Below, in pieces: positions 36,588 to 45,534 of a DNA stretch of 64,000 nucleotides; the first letter of the stretch is position 1; every line of letters starts with the position of its first letter. The notes under the pieces are model-generated. The model was not told where the DNA came from. It ran no database searches and saw only the letters and a program-made list of their open reading frames with translations. Source of the stretch: Paraburkholderia phenazinium (GTDB lineage Bacteria; Pseudomonadota; Gammaproteobacteria; Burkholderiales; Burkholderiaceae). The position numbers and the translations under genes are program-made. The stretch spans positions 3,162,001 through 3,226,000 of the forward strand of contig NZ_FSRM01000002.1 in NCBI RefSeq assembly GCF_900141745.1, written 5' to 3'.

Positions 36588-37115
36588 TGTAGTCAGTCCT
36601 TGGGATAGTTCTAAAAAAGAGGCTTGGCACTACCAGAGCAACTGTCGTACCAGCTCGCGCAAACCGCTGTTTTTTCTCATCTTTGCTTTTTCGCCAGGCT
36701 CAGGCAGGTCGCTTGCGGCGCCATTTTTTACAATTGGCCGGAAAAATGCGCAGCGGACGGCGACGCCTTTTACAGGCCCGCTCCGCGGGCCGCCACACCA
36801 GTCCCGGCAGGCTTACACGCCCTCCAGGCGACCCATGTCCGCCCTTTGCGAAGCAAACTCACACCGTTGGGCACACTCCTTGCGGCTATGGTCGTGTGGA
36901 CGGATAAACCTCAGTCAAATGACAAGCGCGCCGCGCCAACGCATGCGCAACCAGCGTCAAGTGAATGAGTCGCGTATCCGGTGTCGATTAACGGCCCTGA
37001 CGGAACCGTAGCGGCAACGATCCCACGCGTGTCATCGGCGGCTGGCATCCAGTTGCGATCGACCGCATAGGTAACAAGACCGCATCTCTTATCAACAACA
37101 CGAAGGAGCAGTTAT
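36588..37115. other. Long intergenic region between rpoN and the BON gene
   Basis: The 528-bp stretch holds a 7-bp hairpin GGCCCGC-TCC-GCGGGCC (36775-36791) without a T tail. Open frames in it (for example one of 114 codons from TTG 36624) show no recognisable motif and no ribosome site. A sequence resembling a -24/-12 element (TTGGCAC with GC 12 bp later, 36624-36640) is seen but is a poor match. Probably it holds the divergent promoters. Confidence 0.35.
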
Positions 37116-37448
37116 ATGAAGACCATCCATTTTCTGAAGACCGCTGGCGTCGCTGCCTGTGTCGCTTTTGCCCTGAACGCCTCGGCCCAGACCAATGCAC
37201 CGTCCGCCAGCTCGGAAACGATTGGCCAGCACGTCGACGACGGCACCATCACCACCAAGGTGAAGGCCGATCTGCTCGGCGCCAAGAACGTCAAGTCGAC
37301 GCATATTCACGTGAAGACCCGCCAGGGCGTGGTGTGGCTCACGGGTACGGTGCCGACCTCGGATGACAAGTCCGCTGCAGCGGAAGTCGCGAAAGACGTC
37401 GATGGCGTGGCGAGCGTGAAGAACCATTTGAAGGTGGTGGCCGAGTAA
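37116..37448 (+). CDS. BON-domain periplasmic protein, OsmY-like (110 aa)
   Basis: A signal peptide (about residues 1-23) ends near ASAQ. The mature protein is one BON domain: DGTITTKVKADLLGAKNVKSTHIHVKTRQGVVWLTGTVPT and the closing AKDVDGVASVKNHL. BON domains bind phospholipids, and OsmY-type proteins accumulate under osmotic and stationary-phase stress. GAAGGAGCAGTTAT precedes the ATG. Terminator-like hairpins follow at 37471-37540. Confidence 0.9.
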   Translation: MKTIHFLKTAGVAACVAFALNASAQTNAPSASSETIGQHVDDGTITTKVKADLLGAKNVKSTHIHVKTRQGVVWLTGTVPTSDDKSAAAEVAKDVDGVASVKNHLKVVAE

Positions 37449-37470
37449 AGCCGCCAGCAACTATTCGTTC

Positions 37471-37540
37471 GGACATCGCTTCGGCGGTGTCCTGATGAAA
37501 AAGGGGCCATCCGCGTTGCGGACGGCCCCTTGCTTTTGGG
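37471..37540 (+). terminator. Tandem terminator hairpins after the BON gene
   Basis: First hairpin: GGACA-t-CGC-TTCG-GCG-g-TGTCC (37471-37492) with a UUCG tetraloop. Second: AAGGGGCC (37501-37508) with GGCCCCTT (37524-37531) and an inner TCCGC/GCGGA, followed by GCTTTTGGGCTTTT. The second hairpin can also serve the convergent gene ending at 37564. Confidence 0.75.
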
Positions 37541-37563
37541 CTTTTAATGCGCGGCGTTTGGGC

Positions 37564-38016
37564 TTAGTGCTTGGCAGCCGCGTACTGGTCACGCAGATCG
37601 CGAATGCGATCGTGATTCAACAGAACGCCCTGATACTGCTTTTCCACCACGATTCGCACGTCGGCCGGCAACTCCTTGTCGAGTGCATCGTGATAATGCT
37701 TCTTCGCTACGTCCTCGCCCTTTTCACAGTCCGCGAGGATCGAGTGGTCGTCACGACCGGCCACGGCGCTCTTGACGTCTGTCCAGCCGCGATGGAGCGC
37801 ACCGCTCACGGTGCCGCCAGTTTCCGGCTTGCCGCCCAGTCTCTGGACCAGGTCCTGCAACTCGCGTGCACCGCGTGTGCAGTCGTCGGCACGCGAGACA
37901 AAGAGCGACTTGAGTTGCGCATCGTGCGCGTCTTCGGCAGCCTTGCGAAAGCCACGCTCGCCGTCCTTCGATGTTTCAACCAGATCGTTCAATACAGCGG
38001 TCACGTTGGTAGACAT
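37564..38016 (-). CDS. PA2169-family four-helix-bundle protein (DUF2383, 150 aa)
   Basis: The pattern begins LNDLVETSKDGERGFRKAAED, typical of the PA2169/DUF2383 family of ferritin-like four-helix proteins. Four helices are separated by short loops, including DCEKGEDVAKKHYHDALDKEL. The function is not established; such genes are often induced by stress. ATG 38016 follows ACGGAGGAATGCA; the earlier ATG at 38034 is less likely. Confidence 0.87.
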   Translation of the reverse strand: MSTNVTAVLNDLVETSKDGERGFRKAAEDAHDAQLKSLFVSRADDCTRGARELQDLVQRLGGKPETGGTVSGALHRGWTDVKSAVAGRDDHSILADCEKGEDVAKKHYHDALDKELPADVRIVVEKQYQGVLLNHDRIRDLRDQYAAAKH

Positions 38017-38431
38017 TGCATTCCTCCGTTTCATAGTTCATCGGCCCGCTGCCGGTGGCAGCGGCTCCCATTCAATGCCGCATGACGTGTGCCCGGGCTG
38101 GGCTCGCGGGCGTCCTCACGGTGGGTGTGGAGCGATAGCGCATACAAGCCTCCGCGGCCCGCGCTTGCCCGCAAACCGCGTTTGGCAAAGTTACCCAGCC
38201 GCGTAAATGTTGCCCGGCGGCAATCGTGCGCAGACATCCGGCGGCGTGCCAAACGTCCCTCGAACTGGCTTCGGACGGCCTTCTACCGGGCCTGCGAGCG
38301 AATGCAATGCAATGGCATAGATGTTGCTGTATCCATGGTGCTGCCCGCACCGGTGTGCGCCTCCTGCGAGACAGGACGAGCCCTCCGCAATCGAAAATCA
38401 ATGGGCACGCAACGACAAAGGGAGCCTCATC
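38017..38431. other. Intergenic region, no gene supported
   Basis: About 415 bp separate the DUF2383 gene from the small secreted-protein gene. Open frames on both strands here lack motifs and ribosome sites. Divergent promoters must lie here, but no distinct boxes were picked out. Confidence 0.3.
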
Positions 38432-38665
38432 ATGAAGATCAGGAGAGCCGAGTTTCTGCTGGCGGTGGCAATCGTCACGTCGGCTGCTGCCATGCAGGTC
38501 CGTGAATACGTACTGAGGACTGCGCCGCAAAGTGCCGCACAAACAATGAGCTGCGGCACAACGCACCAGGGGTTGGCGCCAGCGGCTTGCGAGACTATGC
38601 GCGGCGAACGTTCGGTGGACGGAGCGGCCCACCCACAGCAAACGGCCCTACGTATCTGGGTATAA
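38432..38665 (+). CDS. Small secreted or membrane-anchored protein (77 aa)
   Basis: AAAGGGAGCCTCATC precedes ATG 38432. Residues about 5-21 (AEFLLAVAIVTSAAAM) form a short hydrophobic segment, a signal peptide or anchor. The rest is polar, with two Cys residues (SCGTT and AACET). A terminator follows at 38683-38724, supporting a real transcript. The family is not recognised. Confidence 0.6.
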   Translation: MKIRRAEFLLAVAIVTSAAAMQVREYVLRTAPQSAAQTMSCGTTHQGLAPAACETMRGERSVDGAAHPQQTALRIWV

Positions 38666-38682
38666 GAAATCCGGGCTATAAA

Positions 38683-38724
38683 GAAAGCGCGGCGGCCGCA
38701 TCGATTGCGACCGCCGCTTCTTTT
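38683..38724 (+). terminator. Intrinsic terminator after the small secreted-protein gene
   Basis: GCGGCGG-c-CGC (38689-38699) pairs with GCG-a-CCGCCGC (38707-38717) around ATCGATT. A TTCTTTTA tail follows. Confidence 0.8.
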
Positions 38725-38781
38725 ATGCGCGGGCCATGAGTAGCCCTGCGTTATTTGTGGCCCCGCCGTCGTTAAGCTCGC

Positions 38782-39363
38782 TTAGGCATGCTTCTCATTG
38801 AGTTCAGGCATCGTTTCCGGCGGACGCGTGGGATCGAAATCGGCCCAACGGCCGCGTTGCCAACGTCCGTTCGCACGTTCGATTGCCGCACCGCCCGTAT
38901 CGCGCAAGATACGCGCAGCGTCGTACTGGCTATCCGGCGAAACATGTACCGCGAGCAGCACACCTGAATCGCGCGTTTCGTGCTGCTGTGTCCCGTGGCG
39001 CCCTAACCTGCCCCCGCTGCGCGTATGCGACATGGCGCCGACCAGCGAGCCGACATAGGCGCCCACTCCCGCTGCGATAACCGATACGAGCAGCGGCGCC
39101 GAAAACACGGTAAAGATGCCGACGCCCACTGCCGCTCCCAGAACAGCGCCGATCGTCACGCCCTTGCCCGCGCCTTTGGGCGCCTCCGCGGAACCGGCGT
39201 CCGTGGCGGTATCGCCGCCAATCGGATAACGCGCATGCTGTCCGGTCGGATTGACGAAAAACAGCGTCACGTCCTCCTCGACGAAACCGCTGTTGAAAAG
39301 ACGTTGGGCTGCATCTTCAGCGGCCGGAAACGTGGTGAAACGTGCTGCGACGATGAGTGACAT
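38782..39363 (-). CDS. Stress-type membrane protein with glycine-rich helices (193 aa)
   Basis: The N terminus, SLIVAARFTTFPAAEDAAQRLFNSGF, resembles the ferredoxin-like domain of general stress proteins that guard membranes. A glycine-zipper hydrophobic region follows (about residues 70-115: GVTIGAVLGAAVGVGIFTVF and VIAAGVGAYVGSLVGA). The C-terminal part repeats the first type of fold (VLLAVHVSPDSQYDAARILRDTGG). AGGAGGATCT precedes ATG 39363. The family is known only as uncharacterised; the domain reading is partly inference. Confidence 0.75.
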   Translation of the reverse strand: MSLIVAARFTTFPAAEDAAQRLFNSGFVEEDVTLFFVNPTGQHARYPIGGDTATDAGSAEAPKGAGKGVTIGAVLGAAVGVGIFTVFSAPLLVSVIAAGVGAYVGSLVGAMSHTRSGGRLGRHGTQQHETRDSGVLLAVHVSPDSQYDAARILRDTGGAAIERANGRWQRGRWADFDPTRPPETMPELNEKHA

Positions 39364-39425
39364 AGATCCTCCTTTCATCGCGGAAAATGATTACAGACAT
39401 ACCCTTTCGCGGTCCTGACAAGTGT

Positions 39426-39722
39426 CTACCGGTCGTGGCCGGATTCCATTCCCTCGACGCGGAACAGTCCGCTATGCAGTATTACGCTTGCTCCTTCGCT
39501 TTGGTCAAGCGCCTCTGCGCACACCGAATGAATCCGCCGGCGGCCCTGCCTGAATGCGCCAAGCAAGGCGTCCTCGAGCGCTGACTCCGCGCCGAAATGA
39601 TCCTCCAGCGCCTCCGCTGTGATTGCACAAATAACCGGTTCGCCGTCGACGCGTGCCGTGAACTGCACGGTCAGACTGGAGCCGTCGAACCCCGGTGCTT
39701 CGTCAGGAAAAGTAATGTGCAT
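39426..39722 (-). CDS. DUF1488-type protein (98 aa)
   Basis: The start MHITFPDEAPGFDGSSL and the core VQFTARVDGEPVICAITAEALEDHF match the DUF1488 family, short proteins of unknown role. ATG 39722 follows GAGGACGCCACC and gives the usual family start. An upstream ATG at 39767 overlaps the preceding stop as ATGA, so 15 extra residues are possible. It follows a secreted-protein gene in the same direction. Confidence 0.82.
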   Translation of the reverse strand: MHITFPDEAPGFDGSSLTVQFTARVDGEPVICAITAEALEDHFGAESALEDALLGAFRQGRRRIHSVCAEALDQSEGASVILHSGLFRVEGMESGHDR

Positions 39723-39763
39723 GGTGGCGTCCTCGTAGGCGGGCCGCGGCAGAATAATGGCGT

Positions 39764-40000
39764 TCATGGCGCGCTCGGTTCGAATGTCTTCACGTGGGGC
39801 CTACTCAGGTTTCTGGTGGCAAACTGTTGAGTGTTCGCACTGCGCTGTGGGCCGGTCTGCGGAGAAGTCTGAGCCGCAAAAACCCGCGCGCCGGGCTTCG
39901 CCTGGCTGGCGGCGCCAGCTTGCGTCTGCATGGCGGCCAGCAAGGCGGCGCCCAGTCCCATCGCCGCGATCATGGCTTGTATGGAATACCGGAATCTCAT
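39764..40000 (-). CDS. Small secreted protein (78 aa)
   Basis: A signal peptide (about residues 1-29: SIQAMIAAMGLGAALLAAMQTQAGA) precedes a Gln-, Ala- and Ser-rich polar tail. GGGAGAAAGTGC precedes the ATG. Its stop overlaps a possible start of the DUF1488 gene, suggesting an operon. No family is recognised. Confidence 0.65.
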   Translation of the reverse strand: MRFRYSIQAMIAAMGLGAALLAAMQTQAGAASQAKPGARVFAAQTSPQTGPQRSANTQQFATRNLSRPHVKTFEPSAP

Positions 40001-40086
40001 GCACTTTCTCCCAGTTCATCGGCCGATTGCGGGCCAGCCATTGCCACCGGCTGACCCGTTTCAGGGGCTCAACGCAATAGCCACCC

Positions 40087-40638
40087 TTAAGCGGCCCTGC
40101 GCTTGGTCAGTTGTGCGATCAACGTTCTGTTGAAGGCTGGCAGATCGTCGGGTTTGCGGCTGGTGATGAAGTTGTCGTCCTCGACCACTTCCTGATCGAC
40201 CCATGTACCACCGGCGTTGCGAATGTCGTCCTGCAGGCTGGGCCAGCTCGTCACCGTGCGGCCTTTGATGATGCCCGCCGATACCGGCAGCCATGTGCCA
40301 TGACAGATCACCGCGATCGGCTTGTGCGCGCTGTTGGCGGCCTTCACGAAGGCTTGCGCCTGCGGCAGCGAGCGAATCGCGTCACCGTTCACCACGCCGC
40401 CAGGCAAGACGACAGCGTCGTATTCGGCCGCGGTGGCCTTGTCAAACGTAGTGTCGACTGCGACCGAATCGCCTATATCGACATGTTTGAAGCCCTGGAT
40501 CTTGCCCGGCTTTGCCGAGATCACATGAACCGTTGCGCCGGCCTCGGCGAGCGCGCGTTGCGGCTCCAGCAGTTCTGCCTGCTCAAAGCCGTCTAATGCG
40601 AGGACTGCTACCTTGCAGCCTTGAAGTGACTTAGCCAT
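40087..40638 (-). CDS. PfpI/DJ-1-type class I glutamine amidotransferase-like protein (183 aa)
   Basis: The nucleophile elbow VICHGTW has Cys at about residue 112 and His at 113. The N-terminal acidic residue motif (DGFEQAEL) and the domain's AVVLPGG strand are conserved. PfpI/YhbO/DJ-1 proteins protect against stress, probably by acting on damaged proteins or glyoxals. AAAGGAGAAACATTG precedes ATG 40638. Confidence 0.93.
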   Translation of the reverse strand: MAKSLQGCKVAVLALDGFEQAELLEPQRALAEAGATVHVISAKPGKIQGFKHVDIGDSVAVDTTFDKATAAEYDAVVLPGGVVNGDAIRSLPQAQAFVKAANSAHKPIAVICHGTWLPVSAGIIKGRTVTSWPSLQDDIRNAGGTWVDQEVVEDDNFITSRKPDDLPAFNRTLIAQLTKRRAA

Positions 40639-40754
40639 CAATGTTTCTCCTTTGCGAGCATGAAAATGAATCGACCGGCGCTGCGCCGGGTCTCGCCTTG
40701 AACTCGTTCAGTCCGTTTCCAGAGGTATCGAGCAAGAGCTGTGCCCGTGCAACG

Positions 40755-41105
40755 TCAGGCGGGACGCGCTGCATCCGGATCGTCGAGATCGTCTGATACG
40801 TCGGGCGCAAACGGGTCGTCGACGCGGTCCGGTACGATGTCCGCGTCGGGAGAGAGCGTGGCGTCGCCGTCCGCCGCGGCGCGTTCGCCGGTGCCATGGC
40901 GGTCCGTGTCGCTGCGAAGTTCGGCGTCGCCGGTTTCAAGCGCGTGGTTGTCGAGTTCCGAGTCCACATCGAACACGTGACGCTTCGCGCCGGCCACGTC
41001 GCTGCCACTGTCGGAGGAGTCGCTCGGGCCTAACGCGCCGGTCGAACTGGCCGTCTCACGAACCTCGTGTTGCGGTTCCTCATCAGGATTCAGGGTGCTG
41101 CTCAT
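40755..41105 (-). CDS. Acidic, mostly disordered protein (116 aa)
   Basis: The composition is dominated by Asp, Glu, Ser and Ala, with no hydrophobic core (for example DADIVPDRVDDPFAPDVSDDLDDPDAA). CCAAGGAGGTTGAA is a strong ribosome site for ATG 41105; the longer frame to 41291 is rejected. No family is recognised. Intrinsically disordered acidic proteins often act in desiccation or osmotic protection; here that is inference from composition and neighbours. Confidence 0.65.
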   Translation of the reverse strand: MSSTLNPDEEPQHEVRETASSTGALGPSDSSDSGSDVAGAKRHVFDVDSELDNHALETGDAELRSDTDRHGTGERAAADGDATLSPDADIVPDRVDDPFAPDVSDDLDDPDAARPA

Positions 41106-41315
41106 TTCAACCTCCTTGGGTTTTCGACACCTGCACTGAAGCGCCGCAAGGAGTGTTCCGCACGCGGTGTCGCGGACGGGCACTGCCCTTGCTTGAGGCG
41201 AATGCATGGATCGCCTGGTTGATCGACGTGGTTGAGGTTGAGTCGGACAGGCTGAGTTGAGTTGATAAATGAGTCCACCTGGCTGCGCCACTTACTACAT
41301 GGATTAAAGGCAACC

Positions 41316-42638
41316 ATGACCGCCCCGCCCCGATCTGCCCGACATCAGTCCGCGACCGTCGCTGCCAGCACAAGTGCGACGGCAGCAACGCAAAGCGCAA
41401 TGCCCAGCGGCTTGCGGCACGCCGACGACACACGTCCCGGCTACTCGCGCAAGCTGCTTAAAGAGGGCTTTGCCTATTTCGATGTCGCGGGCAAACGGAT
41501 CGAGGATGCCGATGAAATTGCCCGTATCAACGCACTGGCGATTCCCCCTGCTTATGCCGACGTCTGGATCTGCCCTGACCCGCGCGGCCATATCCAGGCA
41601 ACTGGCCGCGATGCACGAGGACGCAAGCAGTACCGCTACCACCCGCGCTGGCGCGAGACGCGCGACGCCGACAAATACGAACGCATGACGGCATTCGGCC
41701 GGGCCTTGCCAAAAATTCGCGCGCGCGTGTCACGCGATCTGAAGCTTCGCGGCATGCCGGGCGACAAGGTAATTGCTGCCATCGTGCAGTTGCTCGATTC
41801 CACGCTGATCCGGATCGGTAACGCCGAATATGCACGCGACAATCAGTCGTATGGACTTACGACGTTGCGCAAAAAGCATCTGAAAGTGGAGGCAGGCCGA
41901 GTTCGCTTCCGCTTTCGCGGCAAGAGCGGTATCGAACACGACGTGACCATCGATAATCCACGCGTGAAGCGCATCGTGCTTCGCTGCGCCGAGTTGCCCG
42001 GGCACGATCTGTTTCAGTACGTCGATGAGGACGGTACGCGTCACACGGTCGGCTCGGCCGAGATCAACGACTATCTGAAACGCGCGAGCGATGCCGATTT
42101 CACTGCCAAGGATTATCGGACGTGGGCTGGCAGCGTGTATGCGTTCGCTGCGCTGCGCCGTCTGCTGTGCGATAGCGCGGCGGAGGCAAGACGGCATGTG
42201 GTGGCGACGGTGAAAGAAGTGGCCGCGCTGTTGCGCAATACGCCAGCTGTGTGCAGACGCTGCTATATCCATCCGGCTGTGATTGCCGCGTTCGAAGCCG
42301 ATGAACTGCAAGGCATCGCGAATTGCCGGCCGCGGCGAGGTCTGCGGGTCGACGAAGCGGCTTTCGCGATCCTGCTCTCGCGCAGCGCGAAGCAGGCGGC
42401 CCGACAGGCGGCTAACGGTTCGCGCAAGCGCCGCTCGTCGAGTGCTCCGGCCACCACGACGCTCGCGCGCGAGGCGGTTGATACGGCGAATTCCGTGAGC
42501 GACGCACAACTCACCGCACTCCTTACCAAATCTCGCGCCATGAGGAAATCGTCGGGCACGCCGAACGCGCCACGCGTCACGCGCGTGCGCAATTCGGCCC
42601 GCACGGCGTCGCGGCAGGCCCGGCCGACTACGACGTGA
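41316..42638 (+). CDS. DNA topoisomerase IB, poxvirus-like (440 aa)
   Basis: An N-terminal domain (to about residue 75) begins the family pattern with SRKLLKEGFAYFD and DVWICPDPRGHIQATGRDARGRKQYRYHPRWRE. The catalytic domain has TLIRIGNAEYARDNQSYGLTTLRKKHL, the RTWAGSVYA box and the nucleophile Tyr in CYIHP. These enzymes relax supercoils by a 3'-phosphotyrosine link. Beyond about residue 380 the protein is a basic, Ala/Arg/Ser-rich tail. AAAGGCAACC precedes ATG 41316. It is divergent from the acidic-protein gene. Confidence 0.93.
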   Translation: MTAPPRSARHQSATVAASTSATAATQSAMPSGLRHADDTRPGYSRKLLKEGFAYFDVAGKRIEDADEIARINALAIPPAYADVWICPDPRGHIQATGRDARGRKQYRYHPRWRETRDADKYERMTAFGRALPKIRARVSRDLKLRGMPGDKVIAAIVQLLDSTLIRIGNAEYARDNQSYGLTTLRKKHLKVEAGRVRFRFRGKSGIEHDVTIDNPRVKRIVLRCAELPGHDLFQYVDEDGTRHTVGSAEINDYLKRASDADFTAKDYRTWAGSVYAFAALRRLLCDSAAEARRHVVATVKEVAALLRNTPAVCRRCYIHPAVIAAFEADELQGIANCRPRRGLRVDEAAFAILLSRSAKQAARQAANGSRKRRSSSAPATTTLAREAVDTANSVSDAQLTALLTKSRAMRKSSGTPNAPRVTRVRNSARTASRQARPTTT

Positions 42639-42775
42639 CGGCGCACCTGGCCGGCCGCACCTAGCCGGCCGCGCCAATTTCCACCCCCGCTTTCGCTCGC
42701 AAAGGTGCACCATAGTGCCTCATGGATTTCGTCACTTTCCTGGCACTATCGCTCAACCGTTTTCGGAGGAACACC

Positions 42776-43450
42776 ATGCGCATCCAGACCGCCTTTCTGT
42801 TCGATCTCGACGGCACGCTCGTCGACAGCGTTTATCAACACGTCCTTGCGTGGAAGCAGGCGCTCGATCAGGAAGGAATCGAACTGTCGGTATGGCGCAT
42901 CCATCGCAAGATCGGCATGAGTGGCGGCCTCTTCACGAACCAGCTACTGCGCGAGACGCGCAGCGAAATGAGCGCGGAGCGCATCGAGCACTTGCGGCAC
43001 GCGCATGCCGAGGCCTACAAAAAACTAGGCAACCAGGTGCGGCCGTTACCCGGCGCTCGCGAACTGCTCGCCGCTCTGACCGAGAGCGGCACACGCTGGG
43101 CCATCGCGACGAGCGGCCGCATGGAAACCGCCGCCGTAAATCTGGCTGCGCTCGGGGTCGATCCTGAGAAAACGGTGGTCGTTACGCGCGACGCCGTCAA
43201 ATACGCCAAGCCCGATCCCGATCTGTTCATTGCCGCGGCGCACCGCCTGGGCGTGCAGATTGAGCAAAGCGTGGTGGTGGGCGACAGCATCTGGGACATG
43301 CTGGCCGCGCAGCGCTGCCGCGCGTTGGGAGTTGGTGTGCTGTCGGGTGGCTACGGTCAGGATGAACTCGAACGTGCCGGCGCGTTGCGCGTCTACGAAG
43401 ACCCCGCCGATCTGCTGCTGCATCTCGACGAGGTGGCCGCACGGCCGTGA
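42776..43450 (+). CDS. HAD-family hydrolase, phosphatase-like (224 aa)
   Basis: HAD motif I is FLFDLDGTLVDS with the nucleophile Asp at about residue 10; motif II is in IATSGR, motif III has KYAKPDPD, and motif IV is VVGDSIWDM. A helical cap follows motif I, so it is of the beta-phosphoglucomutase/phosphatase subtype. The substrate is unknown. CGGAGGAACACC precedes ATG 42776. Confidence 0.92.
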   Translation: MRIQTAFLFDLDGTLVDSVYQHVLAWKQALDQEGIELSVWRIHRKIGMSGGLFTNQLLRETRSEMSAERIEHLRHAHAEAYKKLGNQVRPLPGARELLAALTESGTRWAIATSGRMETAAVNLAALGVDPEKTVVVTRDAVKYAKPDPDLFIAAAHRLGVQIEQSVVVGDSIWDMLAAQRCRALGVGVLSGGYGQDELERAGALRVYEDPADLLLHLDEVAARP

Positions 43451-43486
43451 CGGGCTAGTTCTCGTGTCGTCTTCGCGCCGCTGCGG

Positions 43487-44110
43487 CTACCACGGGCTGC
43501 ACGGTGCGATGACCAGCATCGCGACATCGGTGGCAATCAGGCCGAGGATAAACATGGTGCTGGACATCGCACAGATTCTCGACAAAAACCAGTCGCGTTC
43601 GGCCCGTGTGCCTTTGAGGGCTGCGGGGAAGCGCCACGGAATGTGCGCGGTACGCCACAGGTTGCGCCATGCCACGAATGTGCCAAACGCGGCGAATATC
43701 AGGCAGACAACGCTCGCCGCGGCGACTGTAAGCGGTGTCCAGGCCATGGCGTGCACGACGAATAGCGGCGCGCCGGCCACACAGCGCTGCCCGAGCACCA
43801 TCTCGGCGATGCTCACCTGAGCAAGCCAGGCAAGCGGCGTCACGAGCAACGCGATCAGAATCTGCAGCGCGCTGATTTGCTGCGGAGCAGACTGGGTCGC
43901 GGAACGCGTTGCATTCGGGTGTTGGGACTGCGGGGAGTGTTGGGACTGCTGGATCTGCTGCGCCTGCTGGATCTGCGCCTGCGGGGTCCTGACCGGTTGT
44001 GCGGACGCCGGCTCACGCACAACGGTTCGGCCGGTCGGGGATTGGCTGTCGGTGTCACGGCGAGGACCGTGACACGAGGGGGCGCGCGCATTGAATCTGT
44101 CCGCGGTCAT
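43487..44110 (-). CDS. Multi-pass membrane protein with Gln-rich N terminus (207 aa)
   Basis: Residues about 1-60 are polar and contain a Gln-rich repeat (QQAQQIQQSQHSPQSQHPN). Three or four hydrophobic segments follow (about 65-86, 100-125 and 172-196). The family is not recognised. ATG 44110 is chosen; the 44158 start adds only polar residues. It is convergent with the HAD gene and divergent from the PRC-barrel gene. Confidence 0.6.
   Translation of the reverse strand: MTADRFNARAPSCHGPRRDTDSQSPTGRTVVREPASAQPVRTPQAQIQQAQQIQQSQHSPQSQHPNATRSATQSAPQQISALQILIALLVTPLAWLAQVSIAEMVLGQRCVAGAPLFVVHAMAWTPLTVAAASVVCLIFAAFGTFVAWRNLWRTAHIPWRFPAALKGTRAERDWFLSRICAMSSTMFILGLIATDVAMLVIAPCSPW
43910..43995. 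repeat. Short direct repeats within the Gln-rich coding region
   Basis: TGTTGGGACTG and CTGGATCTGC each occur twice within this stretch, giving the Gln-, Ile- and Ser-rich repeat of the membrane protein. It is probably a product of slippage. Confidence 0.5.
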
Positions 44111-44448
44111 GCTGATTCCGAAAAAGATACGGTGTTTACTGCCCTGGTTGCTGTGCAACGCAGCAAGAAACGGGCCGATTTAGCAAACTACCGAATACGT
44201 GCCCTGCCGCGGCCATATTTCGTCCGCGACGCCTCAGCCACCGTCGCCCATCGCGCAAGAATTGCAATCTGCGCGACGCTTTTTACGCGCTGTGTCATGG
44301 GTTGCGAAGCAGACCGCAGAAGCAGCCGGGCGCTCGCACAATGAAAGCGGATGGAAAGCAATCTCGCCAGAGATATCCAGCGACGCGTCATCGAAGGAAC
44401 AAGCGTTGCTGTGATGAAGGGACATCAATCTGTCCAGGGAGACACATC
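44111..44448. other. Divergent intergenic region upstream of the PRC-barrel gene
   Basis: About 338 bp. A frame of 71 codons from GTG 44199 is open but has no motif or good ribosome site. Promoters for both flanking genes are expected here. Confidence 0.3.
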
Positions 44449-44958
44449 ATGAGCATACTCAACGAAACCCGCACGAGCACCGGTGCTGGCGCCGGCGCGA
44501 AGATCGTCGGCAAAGGCAGCCGTAGCGCTGACGGGCCCGGACCGGACGTGATGGCAGCGGCCACACTCGATGGCAACAAGGTTCTCAGCAGCGAAGGCGA
44601 CGACATCGGCAAGGTCAAGGACATCATGCTGGACGTACGCTCGGGGCGCATTGCGTACGCGGTCCTGTCGAGCGGCGGCTTCCTCGGCATGGGCGACAAG
44701 CTGCTCGCCATTCCCTGGGATGCGCTGACCCTCGACACGGAACGCAAGTGCTTCCAGCTGGGCATGTCGTCGGAAAGCATCAAAAACGCGCCAGGCTTCG
44801 ACAAGGATCATTGGCCGTCGATGGCCGATCAGACATGGGCAACCTCGGTGCACCAGTTTTACGGCAGCGAACCGTACTGGGGCCGCGACGATCTCGGCGT
44901 CGGGGCGACTCTGCCGGGCGGCGCGGAAGCACCTGAGGCCGGTGGCGTCAAACTGTGA
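44449..44958 (+). CDS. PRC-barrel domain protein (169 aa)
   Basis: Residues about 35-105 make a PRC-barrel domain, with DDIGKVKDIMLDVRSGRIAYAVLSSGGFLGMGDKLLAIPW. The flanks are polar. PRC-barrel proteins bind photosynthetic complexes or RNA; small stand-alone members are stress-related but not understood. CAGGGAGACACATC precedes the ATG at 44449. A DUF3175 gene follows 99 bp later, probably in the same unit. Confidence 0.9.
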   Translation: MSILNETRTSTGAGAGAKIVGKGSRSADGPGPDVMAAATLDGNKVLSSEGDDIGKVKDIMLDVRSGRIAYAVLSSGGFLGMGDKLLAIPWDALTLDTERKCFQLGMSSESIKNAPGFDKDHWPSMADQTWATSVHQFYGSEPYWGRDDLGVGATLPGGAEAPEAGGVKL

Positions 44959-45057
44959 CCGGAGGGTCAACCTGATGGCGGCGCTGCACCGGGTGGCGCT
45001 CCACCGCTTAGCGGTCCACCTGGTGGCGCGCCCGCTCTTCATACGAGGCACAACATC

Positions 45058-45456
45058 ATGGTCAGCAAGAAATCGAAGCGCCCGGTGGCCCGCGCAAAGT
45101 CCGGGCGACCGCCCCGCCAGCGTCATGCGCGGGCCACCGCAAGCCGCCATGCGAAAACAGGCGGTGCCCAGCAAGCGAGCCGTTCGAACCGCTGGTCGCA
45201 TCACGTCATGGAAACCAGCGACGCTATGGACATCGAAGCGAACGTCTTCAAGACCGGTAGCGCGGAGTCGATTGCCGAGTCGTTGAAACGCTCTTCGACG
45301 CATAGCCGGCGACGCAAGGGCACGCCCTTCCAGTCGGCCATGTCGATGCTCAATTTCTACATCAATCGCGCCGGCAAAAACCTGCCCAAAGGACGCCGCG
45401 CCACACTCGAGCAGGCCAAGCGCAAGCTGCGTATCGCCTTCGGCCGCTCCCCGTAA
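45058..45456 (+). CDS. DUF3175 protein (132 aa)
   Basis: The N-terminal about 40 residues are strongly basic. The family core is WSHHVMETSDAMDIEANVFK and the following SAESIAESLKRSS, then MLNFYINRAGKNL. The family is of unknown function and typically occurs in stress clusters of Burkholderia and rhizobia. It is basic enough to bind nucleic acid, but this is inference. No clear ribosome site was found. Confidence 0.85.
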   Translation: MVSKKSKRPVARAKSGRPPRQRHARATASRHAKTGGAQQASRSNRWSHHVMETSDAMDIEANVFKTGSAESIAESLKRSSTHSRRRKGTPFQSAMSMLNFYINRAGKNLPKGRRATLEQAKRKLRIAFGRSP

Positions 45457-45534
45457 CGCGCGTTACGCCCCGCGGATCGGCGCTGGTTCGGCGCAAAGCC
45501 TCCGTTGGCCCCCGCCAGCGCCCCGCCTCACCGG

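Noticed and set aside
36624..36640. Possible sigma-54 promoter (TTGGCAC with GC twelve bases later)
   Set aside because: The -12 half is AGAGCA rather than TTGCA, and the nearest gene start is almost 500 bp away.
36624..36968. 114-codon open frame between rpoN and the BON gene
   Set aside because: TTG start, no ribosome site, no recognisable motif, and codon use not typical of the neighbours.
38072..38641. 189-codon minus-strand frame over the small secreted-protein gene
   Set aside because: Rich in Arg, His and Cys as expected of a shadow frame; the plus-strand gene has a good ribosome site and a terminator.
44199..44414. 71-codon frame before the PRC-barrel gene
   Set aside because: GTG start without a ribosome site and no family resemblance; kept only as a remark on the intergenic region.
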